Below are positions 46,353-54,587 of a DNA stretch of 64,000 nt, piece by piece. Location: contig NC_064040.1 of assembly GCF_932526225.1 (NCBI RefSeq), positions 7,723,181 through 7,787,180 of the forward strand, read 5' to 3'. Position numbers and translations under genes: made by a program. Below the pieces are notes generated by a model that was not told the DNA's origin, ran no database searches, and was given only the letters and a program-made list of their open reading frames with translations. Position 1 is the first letter of the stretch. Every line of letters begins with the position of its first letter. The stretch is from Nematostella vectensis. Its lineage: Eukaryota; Cnidaria; Anthozoa; Actiniaria; Edwardsiidae.

Positions 46353-46880
46353 ATAAATTCTCAGATATTTGCATTTTTTGGTTAGGCTATTTCAGGAGAA
46401 AGTAAGTCCTCACGTTCTCCTGGCTATTTTGAACACATCTATTTAAAGCAAAATTCGAGATTGTATGTATGTTATTTTTTTGTAAGCTGCAAAGCAAATG
46501 ACCATGCTATCTGCGCGGCTGGGACTTGCGCGACGCGAGCGTGTGACCAGAGGCTGACCGGGTATGCTAATTTAGTTAGTTCATAAAGTTCGACAAATAT
46601 TGGAAAAATAAGTGAATTTTGGCGTGCGAAATCCTTGGTAGCTCAAACAATTCCACTTTGTATCCAAAGTGATGTCTGTCCTCTTATTCAAAACTAGTAA
46701 TATCTGGACTCAAGCTCAACCGGTACAGTACAACCTCGTGCAGACGATGACATGATGAATGCATAATAGCTCTAATTTTCACAATCCCCTGAACAATAGG
46801 ATAAACCCCTTTTCAATTTTAGGGTTATATAAGCCTAGAGGCGGGGTCAAGGCCACGTGCCGTAAATGCTTGTTTTATAT
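46353..46880. other. Intergenic sequence before the MITE and viral element
   Basis: No gene or RNA recognised. 46873-46880 (TTTTATAT) is the left target duplication of the adjacent MITE. Confidence 0.5.
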
Positions 46881-47034
46881 GAATAATATAAAATACGCAG
46901 CTGCTTTGTCTCCTATTATCTTTGTTCTACAAAGGAGTTCTTTTGTCTCTATTCTTCTCGTTCTTTGTGTCAAGGTGCGGATATTGTTCATTTGCCTAAT
47001 CAAATTGCAGCTTGTAAGAGCTGCGTACTGACCC
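46881..47034. mobile_element. hAT-type MITE with 8-bp target duplication (copy 2)
   Basis: Shares about 140 bp with 15076-15223 (TACGCAGCT..TACAAAGGAGTTCTTTTGTC..CTGCGTACTGACCC). Flanked by TTTTATAT at 46873-46880 and 47035-47042. It ends about 125 bp before the viral element. Confidence 0.87.
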
Positions 47035-47152
47035 TTTTATATCCACGTTTCGCCGCTGTTTAGCGCCAATCTCATAAGTACCTCGCTTCGAAATACTACA
47101 CACCTACCCACCCCTCCGGCGCATTATGAATGAAATGAAAGCTCCCTTCGAG

Positions 47153-47158
47153 TAAGCG
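47153..47158. other. Left target-site duplication of the viral element
   Basis: TAAGCG directly before the terminal AGTAGTAGGG. The right flank reads (T)AAGCG after ..CCCTACTAC(T). If the element ends in the symmetrical CT, 5 bp (AAGCG) are duplicated; if it ends one base earlier, 6 bp (TAAGCG). Both fit a retroviral-type integrase. Confidence 0.8.
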
Positions 47159-47686
47159 AGTAGTAGGGAAATGGCGCAGCTGGCGCAACTTTTTGATCTC
47201 CCCAAATTTCATTCCAAAAATGGCGCAAAAGTCTCCGCGCACCTCCGCCAAGCCTCGCGACCTGCGCATGCGCGAGTTTGCCAGAGATCTCTTGCACGAC
47301 CAAGCCCACCTGTCAATCACTTTGTCACGTGATAGCCACGCCCACCTGTCAATCACTTTGTAAAAAACCTGTCAATCACTTTGTCACGTGACGGCCACAC
47401 CCACCTGTCAATCACTTTGTAAAAAACCTGTCAATCACTTTGTCACGTGACGGCCACGCCCACCTGTCAATCATTTTGTAAAAAACCTGTCAATCACTTT
47501 GTCACGTGATAGCCACGCCCACCTGTCAATCATTTTGTCGCGTGACGGTCAAGCCCACCTGTCAATCACTTTGTCACGTGATAGCCACGCCCACCTGTCA
47601 ATCATTTTGTCGCGTGACGGTCAAGCCCACCTGTCAATCACTTTGTCACGTGTCGCATCTAGGGGGAGCTCGAGGGGGCTAGCCTC
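47159..47686 (+). repeat. Left terminal inverted repeat with internal tandem array
   Basis: The outer 150 bp match the right TIR closely (GGCGCAGCTGGCGCAACTTT, CTCCGCGCACCTCCGCCAAG). The inner part is a tandem array built from CACGTGAYRGCCACGCCCAC, CTGTCAATCAYTTTGT and TAAAAAACC. It holds 11 copies of CTGTCAATCA and one TGCGCATGCGCG (47263-47274). The array is longer than on the right, so the two TIRs are unequal. Array-derived open frames are not genes. Confidence 0.93.
47263..47274 (+). promoter_or_regulatory. NRF1-like palindromic site in left TIR
   Basis: TGCGCATGCGCG matches the known NRF1 consensus. The same site is conserved in the right TIR at 63554-63565. Binding is inferred only. 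Confidence 0.45.
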
Positions 47687-47692
47687 TCAGCT
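47661..47692 (+). repeat. Palindromic module P1 (upstream of PolB)
   Basis: GGAGCTCGAGGGGGCTAGCC then TCTCAGC: near-palindrome centred on GCTAGC, about 25 bp before the extended promoter of the polymerase gene. Confidence 0.8.
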
Positions 47693-47717
47693 TCACATCT
47701 AAAAAAGCTTTTGAAAA

Positions 47718-47730
47718 GTGGTTTAAAGAC
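47718..47730 (+). promoter_or_regulatory. TTTAAAG promoter box of PolB
   Basis: GTGGTTTAAAGAC, preceded by CACATCTAAAAAAGC and TTTTGAAAA. The same extended block precedes the TFIIB-like, ankyrin and zinc-repeat genes. It abuts ATG 47731, so with the 15-25 nt spacing of the other genes the second ATG at 47749 is the likelier start. Confidence 0.7.
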
Positions 47731-47748
47731 ATGGCTGGTTTGATAGAA

Positions 47749-50700
47749 ATGGAGAACCTGAAGGTGAAAGATCTGAAAGCCCTCGCCAAGGAGCGGGGTA
47801 TCCCAAGATATTACTGGATGCGGAGAGACGAACTCGTCGGAGCGCTGACCAGCACGTCACCACCACCACCACCCCGACGGGTTCCTTTACCCAAACTTGT
47901 CAAAGGGCTGCCACGACCACCACGCATTACCCCGTCCAACACGTCGGAGAGTATTCTCGACGGCCCGATACCTGAGATTAATGTCCCTATTCTAAAACCC
48001 TCCCAACCCCCACGGAGTTCCCGCGTCCAATCACTCAAGCATTTTGCAAACAGGGCGGCCAACTCGATCAAGAGCGAGTTAGACAAGTTTGTGGATTGGA
48101 TACTATCTTATGTCCCCGAGCCCGTCAAAAAGACCGTCAAAGAGGCTGCAGATAAACGGGTCGAACGTCTGAAGGAGAGGATTAAGCGTCTACACGAGGA
48201 GGTGGAAGATCGCTTCACACCCAAGGAACAACAGACGGCGTTGAAGGGGTATCTTAAAACCCACGGAATAGCCGGGCAGAGAGGCTACGACCCCAAGACA
48301 TTCATCGCCAGAATCAAACCGAAAGTCTTAGAGCTAATCAGTCAACAAAAAAAGCCTATCAAAGTGAAGTTTATCTTTACTTGCGGGTTTATAAAAGAGG
48401 ATCCGGCTACAGCTCAGATCGAAGAAGAACTGGGATATTTTCATACAGAAAAGCCCGAGATTGTGACAGAGTCGACTGATCTCTCTGATTTGTTCGATAC
48501 GATGACAAATTATTTACTCGGATTAGTTGAGCTGTTCCAGAAGCAAGGCTCCGGATGGCAGTTTGACCAAGTGGAATACTTTGACATCAACATAGATCCC
48601 TTTGAACCGCTTTCTGGGTCTTCCTATATTCCGCTGCCGCCGAAACTAGCGTCTAAGAAGGCGATCATCAATGTTAAGAACGAGAATGATCACGAATGTT
48701 TCAAGTGGGCAGTAACCTCTGCTGTGTATCCTAGGGAGAAAGATCCTCAAAGGTTCAGTAAACAAATGATAGAGAACTCTGAGAAATTCGACTGGTCAGG
48801 GATAGAGTTCCCCGTCTCACTAAAACAGATTGACAAGTTCGAGAAACAGAACCAGTATACGGTTAATGTGTTTGGATACGAAACCAAAATATATCCATTG
48901 AGAATCAGTGAGAAGGATCCAGATAATGCGATCAACTTACTTCTCATCTCGGATGATGAGACGAATCATTACTGCTGGATAAAGAATATGATGAGATTAG
49001 TATCTACTCAAATTGATGAGTTTCATCATACTCGTTTTTTATGCTGTAGATGTCTGAACTCGTTTCGGTGCAAACAATCATTAGAAAAACATTCTGAATG
49101 CTGTAGCAATCATGAAGCGGTTGGAATAGAGATGCCTAAGATAGATAAGGATGGAAATCTACCTCACATTAAATTCAAAAACTACAACAGAAAAATGCGT
49201 GTCCCCTTTGTTGTCTATGCCGACTTTGAGAGCTTCACAGAGAATATAGACACTTGCTCCCCAGATGGGAGTAAAAGCTTCACTAAGCAATACCAGAAAC
49301 ACAAACCGTCTGGTTTCTGCTATCTCATCAAGTGTTTCGACGGAGATATATCCCCATCCGAGCTTGTACGATACACAGCTGAATCTCCAGACGAAGATAT
49401 CCCACAGCTTTTCGTAGAGTCTTTGGAGTCAGACATTAAGAAAATTTATGATAAGTTCAGGTTCCCTAAGAAGGTGAAAATGACTCCGAAGGACAAAATC
49501 GCCTATAACGACGCCACTCACTGCCACATCTGCGAGGGTGGATTAGGGGAAGACAAGGTTTTGGACCATTGCCACCTTACAGGGAAGTACAGAGGTGCTG
49601 CTCACAACGCATGCAACTTAGATCACAAAATTCCAAAGTTCTTTCCTGTTATCTTTCACAATCTGTCTGGGTACGACAGCCATCTATTTATCAAGAACCT
49701 TGGTACATCGGAAGGTAAAATAAACTGTATACCTAATAACGAGGAAAAGTATATTTCTTTCACAAAACAGATTGTAGTCGACAGTTTCACGAACAAGGAG
49801 GGCAACAAGATTGATGTTAAACGTGATATCAGATTTATCGACAGTTTCAGGTTTATGTCGGCCAGTCTCGACAGTCTAGTGGGTAATATGTCAAGGGAGT
49901 GCTTCAAAAACCTGGCGGAGTACTATGAGGGGGAGGAGCTTCAGCTGTTGTTGAGGAAGGGTGTTTTCCCTTACGACTGGTTCGACGGCTTTAGCAAGCT
50001 CAACGCAACACAGCTCCCACAGAGAGAGGCATTCCACTCCAAACTCAACGACACCGACATATCGGAGGAGGATCACCTGCACGCGCGGAGAGTGTGGGAG
50101 GTCTTTGGGATGGGGACCATGAGGGATTACCACAATCTGTACCTAGAGTCGGATGTGTTGCTTTTAGCTGACGTTTTCGAGAACTTTAGGGACGTTTGTC
50201 TCAAGAATTACGGTCTGGACCCCGCTTGGTACTACACAGCGCCAGGGTTGGCTTGGGATGCAGCGTTGAAGACCACCAAGGTGAGGCTAGAGCTTCTAAC
50301 GGACTATGACATGTTGCTCATGATTGAGAAGGGCATCCGTGGGGGTGTCTCCATGATAAGCAACAGACATGGGGAGGCAAATAACCCTTACATGAAGGAG
50401 TATGACCCCGACCTACCCACAAAATATATCACCTACCTTGATGCTAACAATTTGTATGGCTGGGCGATGAGCAACCCTTTACCGACTCACGGTTTCAGGT
50501 GGATGGGTGACCAAGAGCTGTCAGGTTGGAGAGACCGCCCATGCATTCTGGAGGTTGACTTGGAGTACCCTCACCACCTACATGACTTACACAACGATTA
50601 CCCACTAGCCCCGGAATCTATCGGGCTAGGCAATGTGGACAAATTGGTCCCCAACCTTAACGACAAGACAAAGTACGTTATCCACCATGAGACTCTGAAA

Positions 50701-51657
50701 CTTTACGAAAGTCTTGGGCTAAAAGTCACCAAGATTCACAGGGGTGTCACTTTTGAGGAGTCTGCTTGGCTGGAGCCCTACATTGACTTGAACACCGATC
50801 TGAGAGCCAAGGCGACAAACGATTTTGAGAAAGATTTTTTCAAGTTAATGAACAACTCCGTCTTTGGTAAGACTATGGAGAACATTAGGAACAGGGTGGA
50901 CATTCGGTTGGTGACGGACGAGAAGCAGGCCAAGAAGCTCATATCAAAGCCGAACTATCAACATCGCACCATCTTTTGCGAGAATCTAGCCGCCATCCAC
51001 ATGAAGAAGACAAAGCTGATCTTCAACAAGCCTGTCTACTTGGGCATGTCCATTCTGGACCTGAGTAAGACGCTCATGTACGATTTCCACTACAACTTCG
51101 TCAAGCCCAAGTACGGTGAGGATGCAAAGCTCTTATTCACTGATACTGACAGCCTGATGTATGAGATCGAGACTAAAGACTTTTACGAGGACATCAGCGG
51201 GGATGTGAGGTCCATGTTCGACACCAGCAACTTTCCGAAGGGTCACCCATCTGGTATTGAGGTGGGTGTGAACAAGAAAGTCATCGGAATGTTTAAAGAT
51301 GAGGCTGGGGGCCAGCAAATTACAGAATTTGTAGGACTGAGGGCCAAACTTTACTCGTACAAGATGGATGAAGGTAAAGAAGAAAAGAAATGCAAGGGCG
51401 TCAAGAGAGCAGTCGTCAAGAAGAGCATCGGTTTCGATGACTACAAGGATTGCTTATTTGGTAAGAAACCTCAGATGAGACTTATGAATGTCATCAGAAG
51501 TCATAAGCATGATGTTTACACTGAAACGGTGAACAAGGTCGCTCTATCTCATGAGGATGATAAACGGGTCATCTGTGATGATGGTATTCACACCTTCGCT
51601 CACGGTCATTTCAGAACGCTATTAGGTGGTGGCTCAGTATCTTCAGGGACGACTTGA
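47749..51657 (+). CDS. polB: Protein-primed DNA polymerase B with SAP and endonuclease VII-like domains
   Basis: Replicates the linear element by protein priming at the TIR ends. 1302 residues from ATG 47749, or 1308 from ATG 47731; I prefer 47749 because the promoter box ends at 47730. An N-terminal SAP-like segment (VKDLKALAKERGIPRYYW) leads into a proline-rich linker with DGPIPEINVPILKP, then a Cys/His finger (CCRCLNSF..H..C, about 431-455). The exonuclease follows with Exo I YADFE (Asp492), an inserted HNH/endonuclease VII-like module (C592xxC595, DH..H near 606-609, HNACN), Exo II HNLSGYDSHLF and Exo III YLESDVLLLAD. Polymerase motifs are A YLDANNLYGWAM (Asp898), B KLMNNSVFGKTMEN (Lys1032) and C FTDTDS (Asp1132, Asp1134). 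All catalytic residues are present. The 3' end overlaps the convergent integrase gene by 52 bp. Confidence 0.96.
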   Translation: MENLKVKDLKALAKERGIPRYYWMRRDELVGALTSTSPPPPPRRVPLPKLVKGLPRPPRITPSNTSESILDGPIPEINVPILKPSQPPRSSRVQSLKHFANRAANSIKSELDKFVDWILSYVPEPVKKTVKEAADKRVERLKERIKRLHEEVEDRFTPKEQQTALKGYLKTHGIAGQRGYDPKTFIARIKPKVLELISQQKKPIKVKFIFTCGFIKEDPATAQIEEELGYFHTEKPEIVTESTDLSDLFDTMTNYLLGLVELFQKQGSGWQFDQVEYFDINIDPFEPLSGSSYIPLPPKLASKKAIINVKNENDHECFKWAVTSAVYPREKDPQRFSKQMIENSEKFDWSGIEFPVSLKQIDKFEKQNQYTVNVFGYETKIYPLRISEKDPDNAINLLLISDDETNHYCWIKNMMRLVSTQIDEFHHTRFLCCRCLNSFRCKQSLEKHSECCSNHEAVGIEMPKIDKDGNLPHIKFKNYNRKMRVPFVVYADFESFTENIDTCSPDGSKSFTKQYQKHKPSGFCYLIKCFDGDISPSELVRYTAESPDEDIPQLFVESLESDIKKIYDKFRFPKKVKMTPKDKIAYNDATHCHICEGGLGEDKVLDHCHLTGKYRGAAHNACNLDHKIPKFFPVIFHNLSGYDSHLFIKNLGTSEGKINCIPNNEEKYISFTKQIVVDSFTNKEGNKIDVKRDIRFIDSFRFMSASLDSLVGNMSRECFKNLAEYYEGEELQLLLRKGVFPYDWFDGFSKLNATQLPQREAFHSKLNDTDISEEDHLHARRVWEVFGMGTMRDYHNLYLESDVLLLADVFENFRDVCLKNYGLDPAWYYTAPGLAWDAALKTTKVRLELLTDYDMLLMIEKGIRGGVSMISNRHGEANNPYMKEYDPDLPTKYITYLDANNLYGWAMSNPLPTHGFRWMGDQELSGWRDRPCILEVDLEYPHHLHDLHNDYPLAPESIGLGNVDKLVPNLNDKTKYVIHHETLKLYESLGLKVTKIHRGVTFEESAWLEPYIDLNTDLRAKATNDFEKDFFKLMNNSVFGKTMENIRNRVDIRLVTDEKQAKKLISKPNYQHRTIFCENLAAIHMKKTKLIFNKPVYLGMSILDLSKTLMYDFHYNFVKPKYGEDAKLLFTDTDSLMYEIETKDFYEDISGDVRSMFDTSNFPKGHPSGIEVGVNKKVIGMFKDEAGGQQITEFVGLRAKLYSYKMDEGKEEKKCKGVKRAVVKKSIGFDDYKDCLFGKKPQMRLMNVIRSHKHDVYTETVNKVALSHEDDKRVICDDGIHTFAHGHFRTLLGGGSVSSGTT

Positions 51658-52598
51658 AGTTCTTCCCTAACGAACGACCTCCTTGGAGCGTCTTCGGAGA
51701 GGTAGTACAACACAGGCTGTCCAACTGAAACAACACTGCGTGATAGATCAAACACTTTTAAACTCCAAATAGGATCTGTGGCTCGTCTGCGTTCACCTCC
51801 TTCCTCTTCTCCAGGAGCTAATAGATATCTAACTCTAACCCCTGGTGGTAGTCTAACTTCATCAAGTCCAACAGGCCGCTTATACGTTGGAGGATCAATA
51901 TCAACCTCTTTCAAACCAATAGATTTTGCAGGCTCTTTGCCAGTGATTCTTATGGGTTGACTATTCAGAGTTTTCAAAACATCTGGCAATCGTTTCACCC
52001 AAACTCTAGATCGATCATCACTAATCATTTCTTGAGCATACTGATGAGAAAACAACCTCTCCGCCAGTGTTCTATTGGCGCGTTCGACAAAAGCCTGTGC
52101 GCGATGGTTCCCAGCTTCGCTTCGCTGGATGGTAACCCCCTTCTTTTTCATAATCTTCGTTACCTCTCCCCTAAATTCTGTCCCCGGATCGACAATCACC
52201 GTATGAGGCCATTTAAGTTTTCTGGAGTATATCTTTTCAAACCCTTTAGCAATTCCACTCGAATCCTTGGTAGTCAGTGCTTCTGCATCTTTATATCTCG
52301 AGGCAATATCAATCACAACCAACGCGTAACGGTAGGTTTTTCTGCCTACGTTATCGTGGGGCATAAACAGCAGATCGGCTTGGTGAATCTGATTAGGTTT
52401 ATTCACAGTCCAATGCGGTCTGGGGACATACTTTGGAGCTGGGAGGTAGATCTGCCACAACGCCTGTTTTTCAAGCCACTTCTTAGCCTCAGCTTCACTG
52501 ACTTTAGCGGCACTAGCTAATTTAGAAATAGCTGAATACCCTTTCCAGTACCCATCGGTGGAATAGTATATTTTTGATAACCTGCTTTCGTTACTCAT
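51606..52598 (-). CDS. int: Retroviral-type (rve) DD35E integrase
   Basis: Inserts the element into the genome, producing the short target duplication. 330 residues. The catalytic core shows Asp75 (HQADLLFM), Asp137 (VIVDPGTEFRG) and Glu172 (AQAFVERANRTLAERLF), with 34 residues between the last two, the DD35E spacing. The N-terminal segment is the helical type seen in Polintons (GYSAISKLASAAKVSEAEA) with no obvious HHCC zinc finger. The C-terminus (PGVRVRYLL, VLYYLSEDAPRRSFVREELQVV) resembles the SH3/chromo-like tail of these integrases. It is transcribed against the polymerase gene (52-bp 3' overlap) and divergently from the capsid gene, with 33 bp between start codons. Confidence 0.95.
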   Translation of the reverse strand: MSNESRLSKIYYSTDGYWKGYSAISKLASAAKVSEAEAKKWLEKQALWQIYLPAPKYVPRPHWTVNKPNQIHQADLLFMPHDNVGRKTYRYALVVIDIASRYKDAEALTTKDSSGIAKGFEKIYSRKLKWPHTVIVDPGTEFRGEVTKIMKKKGVTIQRSEAGNHRAQAFVERANRTLAERLFSHQYAQEMISDDRSRVWVKRLPDVLKTLNSQPIRITGKEPAKSIGLKEVDIDPPTYKRPVGLDEVRLPPGVRVRYLLAPGEEEGGERRRATDPIWSLKVFDLSRSVVSVGQPVLYYLSEDAPRRSFVREELQVVPEDTEPPPNSVLK

Positions 52599-52610
52599 TT
52601 AAAGATTATC
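52598..52610. promoter_or_regulatory. TTTAAAGATT box in the 33-bp integrase/capsid divergent promoter
   Basis: TTTAAAGATTATC lies 21 nt before the capsid ATG (52632). Its palindromic TTTAAA core also touches the integrase ATG on the other strand (TTTAAATG), so one site may serve both genes. Confidence 0.6.
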
Positions 52611-52631
52611 TCTCTTTTCTTAAAATAAAAG

Positions 52632-53870
52632 ATGGCACAAGCGATATCAGAAAAAATTAACCCAAACAGGATCCCACGGGAACCCTTCGGCCTGAAAGCG
52701 GAATCGTCGCTGAATCGGATTACATTCAATCCCTCATCGGCAAGTCCTGGAGAAACCCTCTATATAAATATTCCAAAACTTGCTGAAAATGTAGTGATTG
52801 TTCCAGGTAGTGTATCCTTACTATTTGACTTAAACGTCGCAGGACACGCGAATAATACTCTCGTCAACAACGTTGGCCGGAACCTAGTGTCAAGGCTCAA
52901 GATTCTCTTCGGTGGAGAAACACTACAGGATACTCAGAGATACGATCTCTTCCAAACCTATCACGACTTATACTTACAAGCTGAAGATCGTGGGGATAGA
53001 ATAAGACAAGGTATCTCCTCTGAAAACATGAGGAAGCTCAGGACAAATGCAGGTGATAAAGTGACCGCAGATGCTAAGGAAGTAGCTCTTGCAGCAGTTC
53101 ACAACACCAAGTACTGCATTCCACTCGACCATCCTATTCTCGGCGAGCATGGGGTCTTTTATCCAAAGGCGTTACCTCATCCGCTAATCTTTGAAATTAC
53201 TCTAGCCCCAGTTTCCGACGTCGTTGTTTATGCTGACACGGTCAAGACTCCAACGTACACAATCACAAACCTCGAGTTGGAATATGCTTGCATCTCAAGT
53301 GAATACTTGGCTCGTGAGGCGTTGTCGGCTTATCAGGTTGGTAGAGGATTCTTTTACGAGAACGTCATTCTCCACAAAACGTTCACCATTTCCAAACCTA
53401 ATGATGGTGTCATAAACGAGCACATTAATCTGCCGAGGAGGTCAATGACAGGGATATTGTGTCTGTTCACAGAGAGCTACACAGGAGGAGCAAGGGATTC
53501 CGAAAAGTTTGTCAATCCAAGTATCACATCGATCAACATTAATGTGGATGGCATGCCAAACCGTCTCTACTCCAAGGGGATGACACCGCCAGACCTCTGG
53601 GAGTCGGTAAAGAAACGTTTCGGTAGAGAGGGTGTCAAGCAAAAGGATTTTTACGCTAATAACAAGTTTGCTCTGTGGGTCGACTTGAGGGCACACCCAG
53701 ATAACAGCATTCACGGAGGAGGTCTGGTCTTGAACAACACGCGAGACGGAGTAAAACTCGAGATGAAACGAAAAGTTGGAGGAACGGGAAACATCACCTG
53801 CTACATGTTTGTAGTAGCCGACGCGTTGATGGAGGTTATGAACTCGAATTTGAGAGCAATCATGTATTAA
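52632..53870 (+). CDS. Putative major capsid protein (double jelly-roll type)
   Basis: 412 residues. Predicted virion shell protein: position next to the packaging ATPase, size in the 350-450 range of compact double-jelly-roll capsid proteins, and an alternating beta-rich pattern throughout without membrane segments. Segments that stand out: NNVGRNLVSRLKILFGGE (54-aa N-terminal arm precedes), YCIPLDHPIL, PLIFEITLAPVSDVV, YTITNLELEYACI, INEHINLPRRSMTGIL, SININVDGMPNRLYSKGM and the C-terminal ITCYMFVVADALMEVMN. The IDGxPNxLYSxG type segment recalls capsid proteins of large DNA viruses. No catalytic motif. Family identity is from gene order and recalled patterns, not a search; it is the best hexon candidate in the element. 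Confidence 0.68.
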   Translation: MAQAISEKINPNRIPREPFGLKAESSLNRITFNPSSASPGETLYINIPKLAENVVIVPGSVSLLFDLNVAGHANNTLVNNVGRNLVSRLKILFGGETLQDTQRYDLFQTYHDLYLQAEDRGDRIRQGISSENMRKLRTNAGDKVTADAKEVALAAVHNTKYCIPLDHPILGEHGVFYPKALPHPLIFEITLAPVSDVVVYADTVKTPTYTITNLELEYACISSEYLAREALSAYQVGRGFFYENVILHKTFTISKPNDGVINEHINLPRRSMTGILCLFTESYTGGARDSEKFVNPSITSININVDGMPNRLYSKGMTPPDLWESVKKRFGREGVKQKDFYANNKFALWVDLRAHPDNSIHGGGLVLNNTRDGVKLEMKRKVGGTGNITCYMFVVADALMEVMNSNLRAIMY

Positions 53871-53898
53871 AAAGGACTTGTGTGATAATACAAAAAGA

Positions 53899-54525
53899 AT
53901 GGAAGAATTACGGGAAAAAGTTCCTTTTCATTGTATTATCACAGGACCTACTAATTGTGGGAAGACAAAGTACCTCACGGAACAGCTCCGAGGGCCGTTC
54001 CGGCATGTGTTTGAATACATTGTGTTGATTTGTCCGACTTATGCGAAAAACAAGTCCTATCGTAGATTTGCTCACGGAGATAAACGTTTCTTGGTATTAT
54101 CGCCGGATGCTAGTAACACCGATGAGATTAACGAGTTACTAACAGATTGTGCGGTGCTATTTTCTGGTACAAATACGTTACTCGTTTTGGATGACTGTGC
54201 TGTATCGAAAGATCTAAAGCAACGCTCGAACAAGTTTATCAATCTAGCGTTCTCAGGGAGACACGAAGGATTATCAGTGTGGGTATTGACGCAACAATTA
54301 ACATCCATAGCAAAGCCCTTCCGTGATAACGTCGCCTGTGTGGTCACATTCCATAATCCATCTCAAATCGGTACCAAAACACTGTTTGAAGATTATGGAG
54401 GTGATTTAGACGTCGAGACTCGTAAAAAGTTTGTAGAACTGCTGAAAACTGAAAAGTATTCCAGACTCTGTTTCTGCCTACGGCATCCATTCCAACGTTA
54501 TTTGGAGATTCCTGCCACGCGGTGA
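53899..54525 (+). CDS. A32-type (FtsK/HerA-like) DNA-packaging ATPase
   Basis: 208 residues from the first ATG at 53899; the frame continues upstream only through non-ATG codons. Motor that translocates DNA into the capsid. Walker A is GPTNCGKTKY (residues 17-26), Walker B is NTLLVLDDCAV (about residues 93-103), and the sensor-like region is FSGRHEGLSVWVLTQQLTSI with LTQQ. This arrangement is the poxvirus A32/adintovirus ATPase layout. It starts 28 bp after the capsid gene. A weak promoter-like TATTAAAAAGGAC overlaps the capsid stop, so co-transcription with the capsid gene is possible. A palindromic module follows directly after its TGA. Confidence 0.93.
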   Translation: MEELREKVPFHCIITGPTNCGKTKYLTEQLRGPFRHVFEYIVLICPTYAKNKSYRRFAHGDKRFLVLSPDASNTDEINELLTDCAVLFSGTNTLLVLDDCAVSKDLKQRSNKFINLAFSGRHEGLSVWVLTQQLTSIAKPFRDNVACVVTFHNPSQIGTKTLFEDYGGDLDVETRKKFVELLKTEKYSRLCFCLRHPFQRYLEIPATR

Positions 54526-54551
54526 GAGCTCGAGGGGCTGACCCCTCGAAG
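54526..54551 (+). repeat. Palindromic module P2 (between ATPase and next gene)
   Basis: GAGCTCGAGGGGCTGACCCC then TCGAAG starts at the base after the ATPase stop codon and abuts the next promoter box. It could fold as an RNA hairpin (3' end of the ATPase message). Confidence 0.85.
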
Positions 54552-54566
54552 TGGTTTAAAAACATC
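54551..54566 (+). promoter_or_regulatory. TTTAAA promoter box of the 175-aa protein gene
   Basis: GTGGTTTAAAAACATC, 21 nt before ATG 54588. The GTGG prefix resembles the PolB-type box, the AAACATC suffix the box at 58785-58800. Confidence 0.65.
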
Positions 54567-54587
54567 TTGGTCTACTTACAAAATAAG

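Noticed and set aside
47281-47660. CRISPR-like regular array
   Set aside because: Units are directly abutting with no unique spacers, in a eukaryotic viral TIR.
47499-47702. Repeat-peptide frame at the left TIR, with similar ones at 63379-63717 on the right
   Set aside because: Read-through of the TIR tandem array, no promoter box and opposite-strand symmetry.
51957-52520. 187-codon plus-strand frame
   Set aside because: Antisense of the integrase catalytic core.
54522-54587. Upstream ATG for the 175-aa protein
   Set aside because: It overlaps the ATPase stop and would translate a palindrome and the promoter box; ATG 54588 has the normal spacing.
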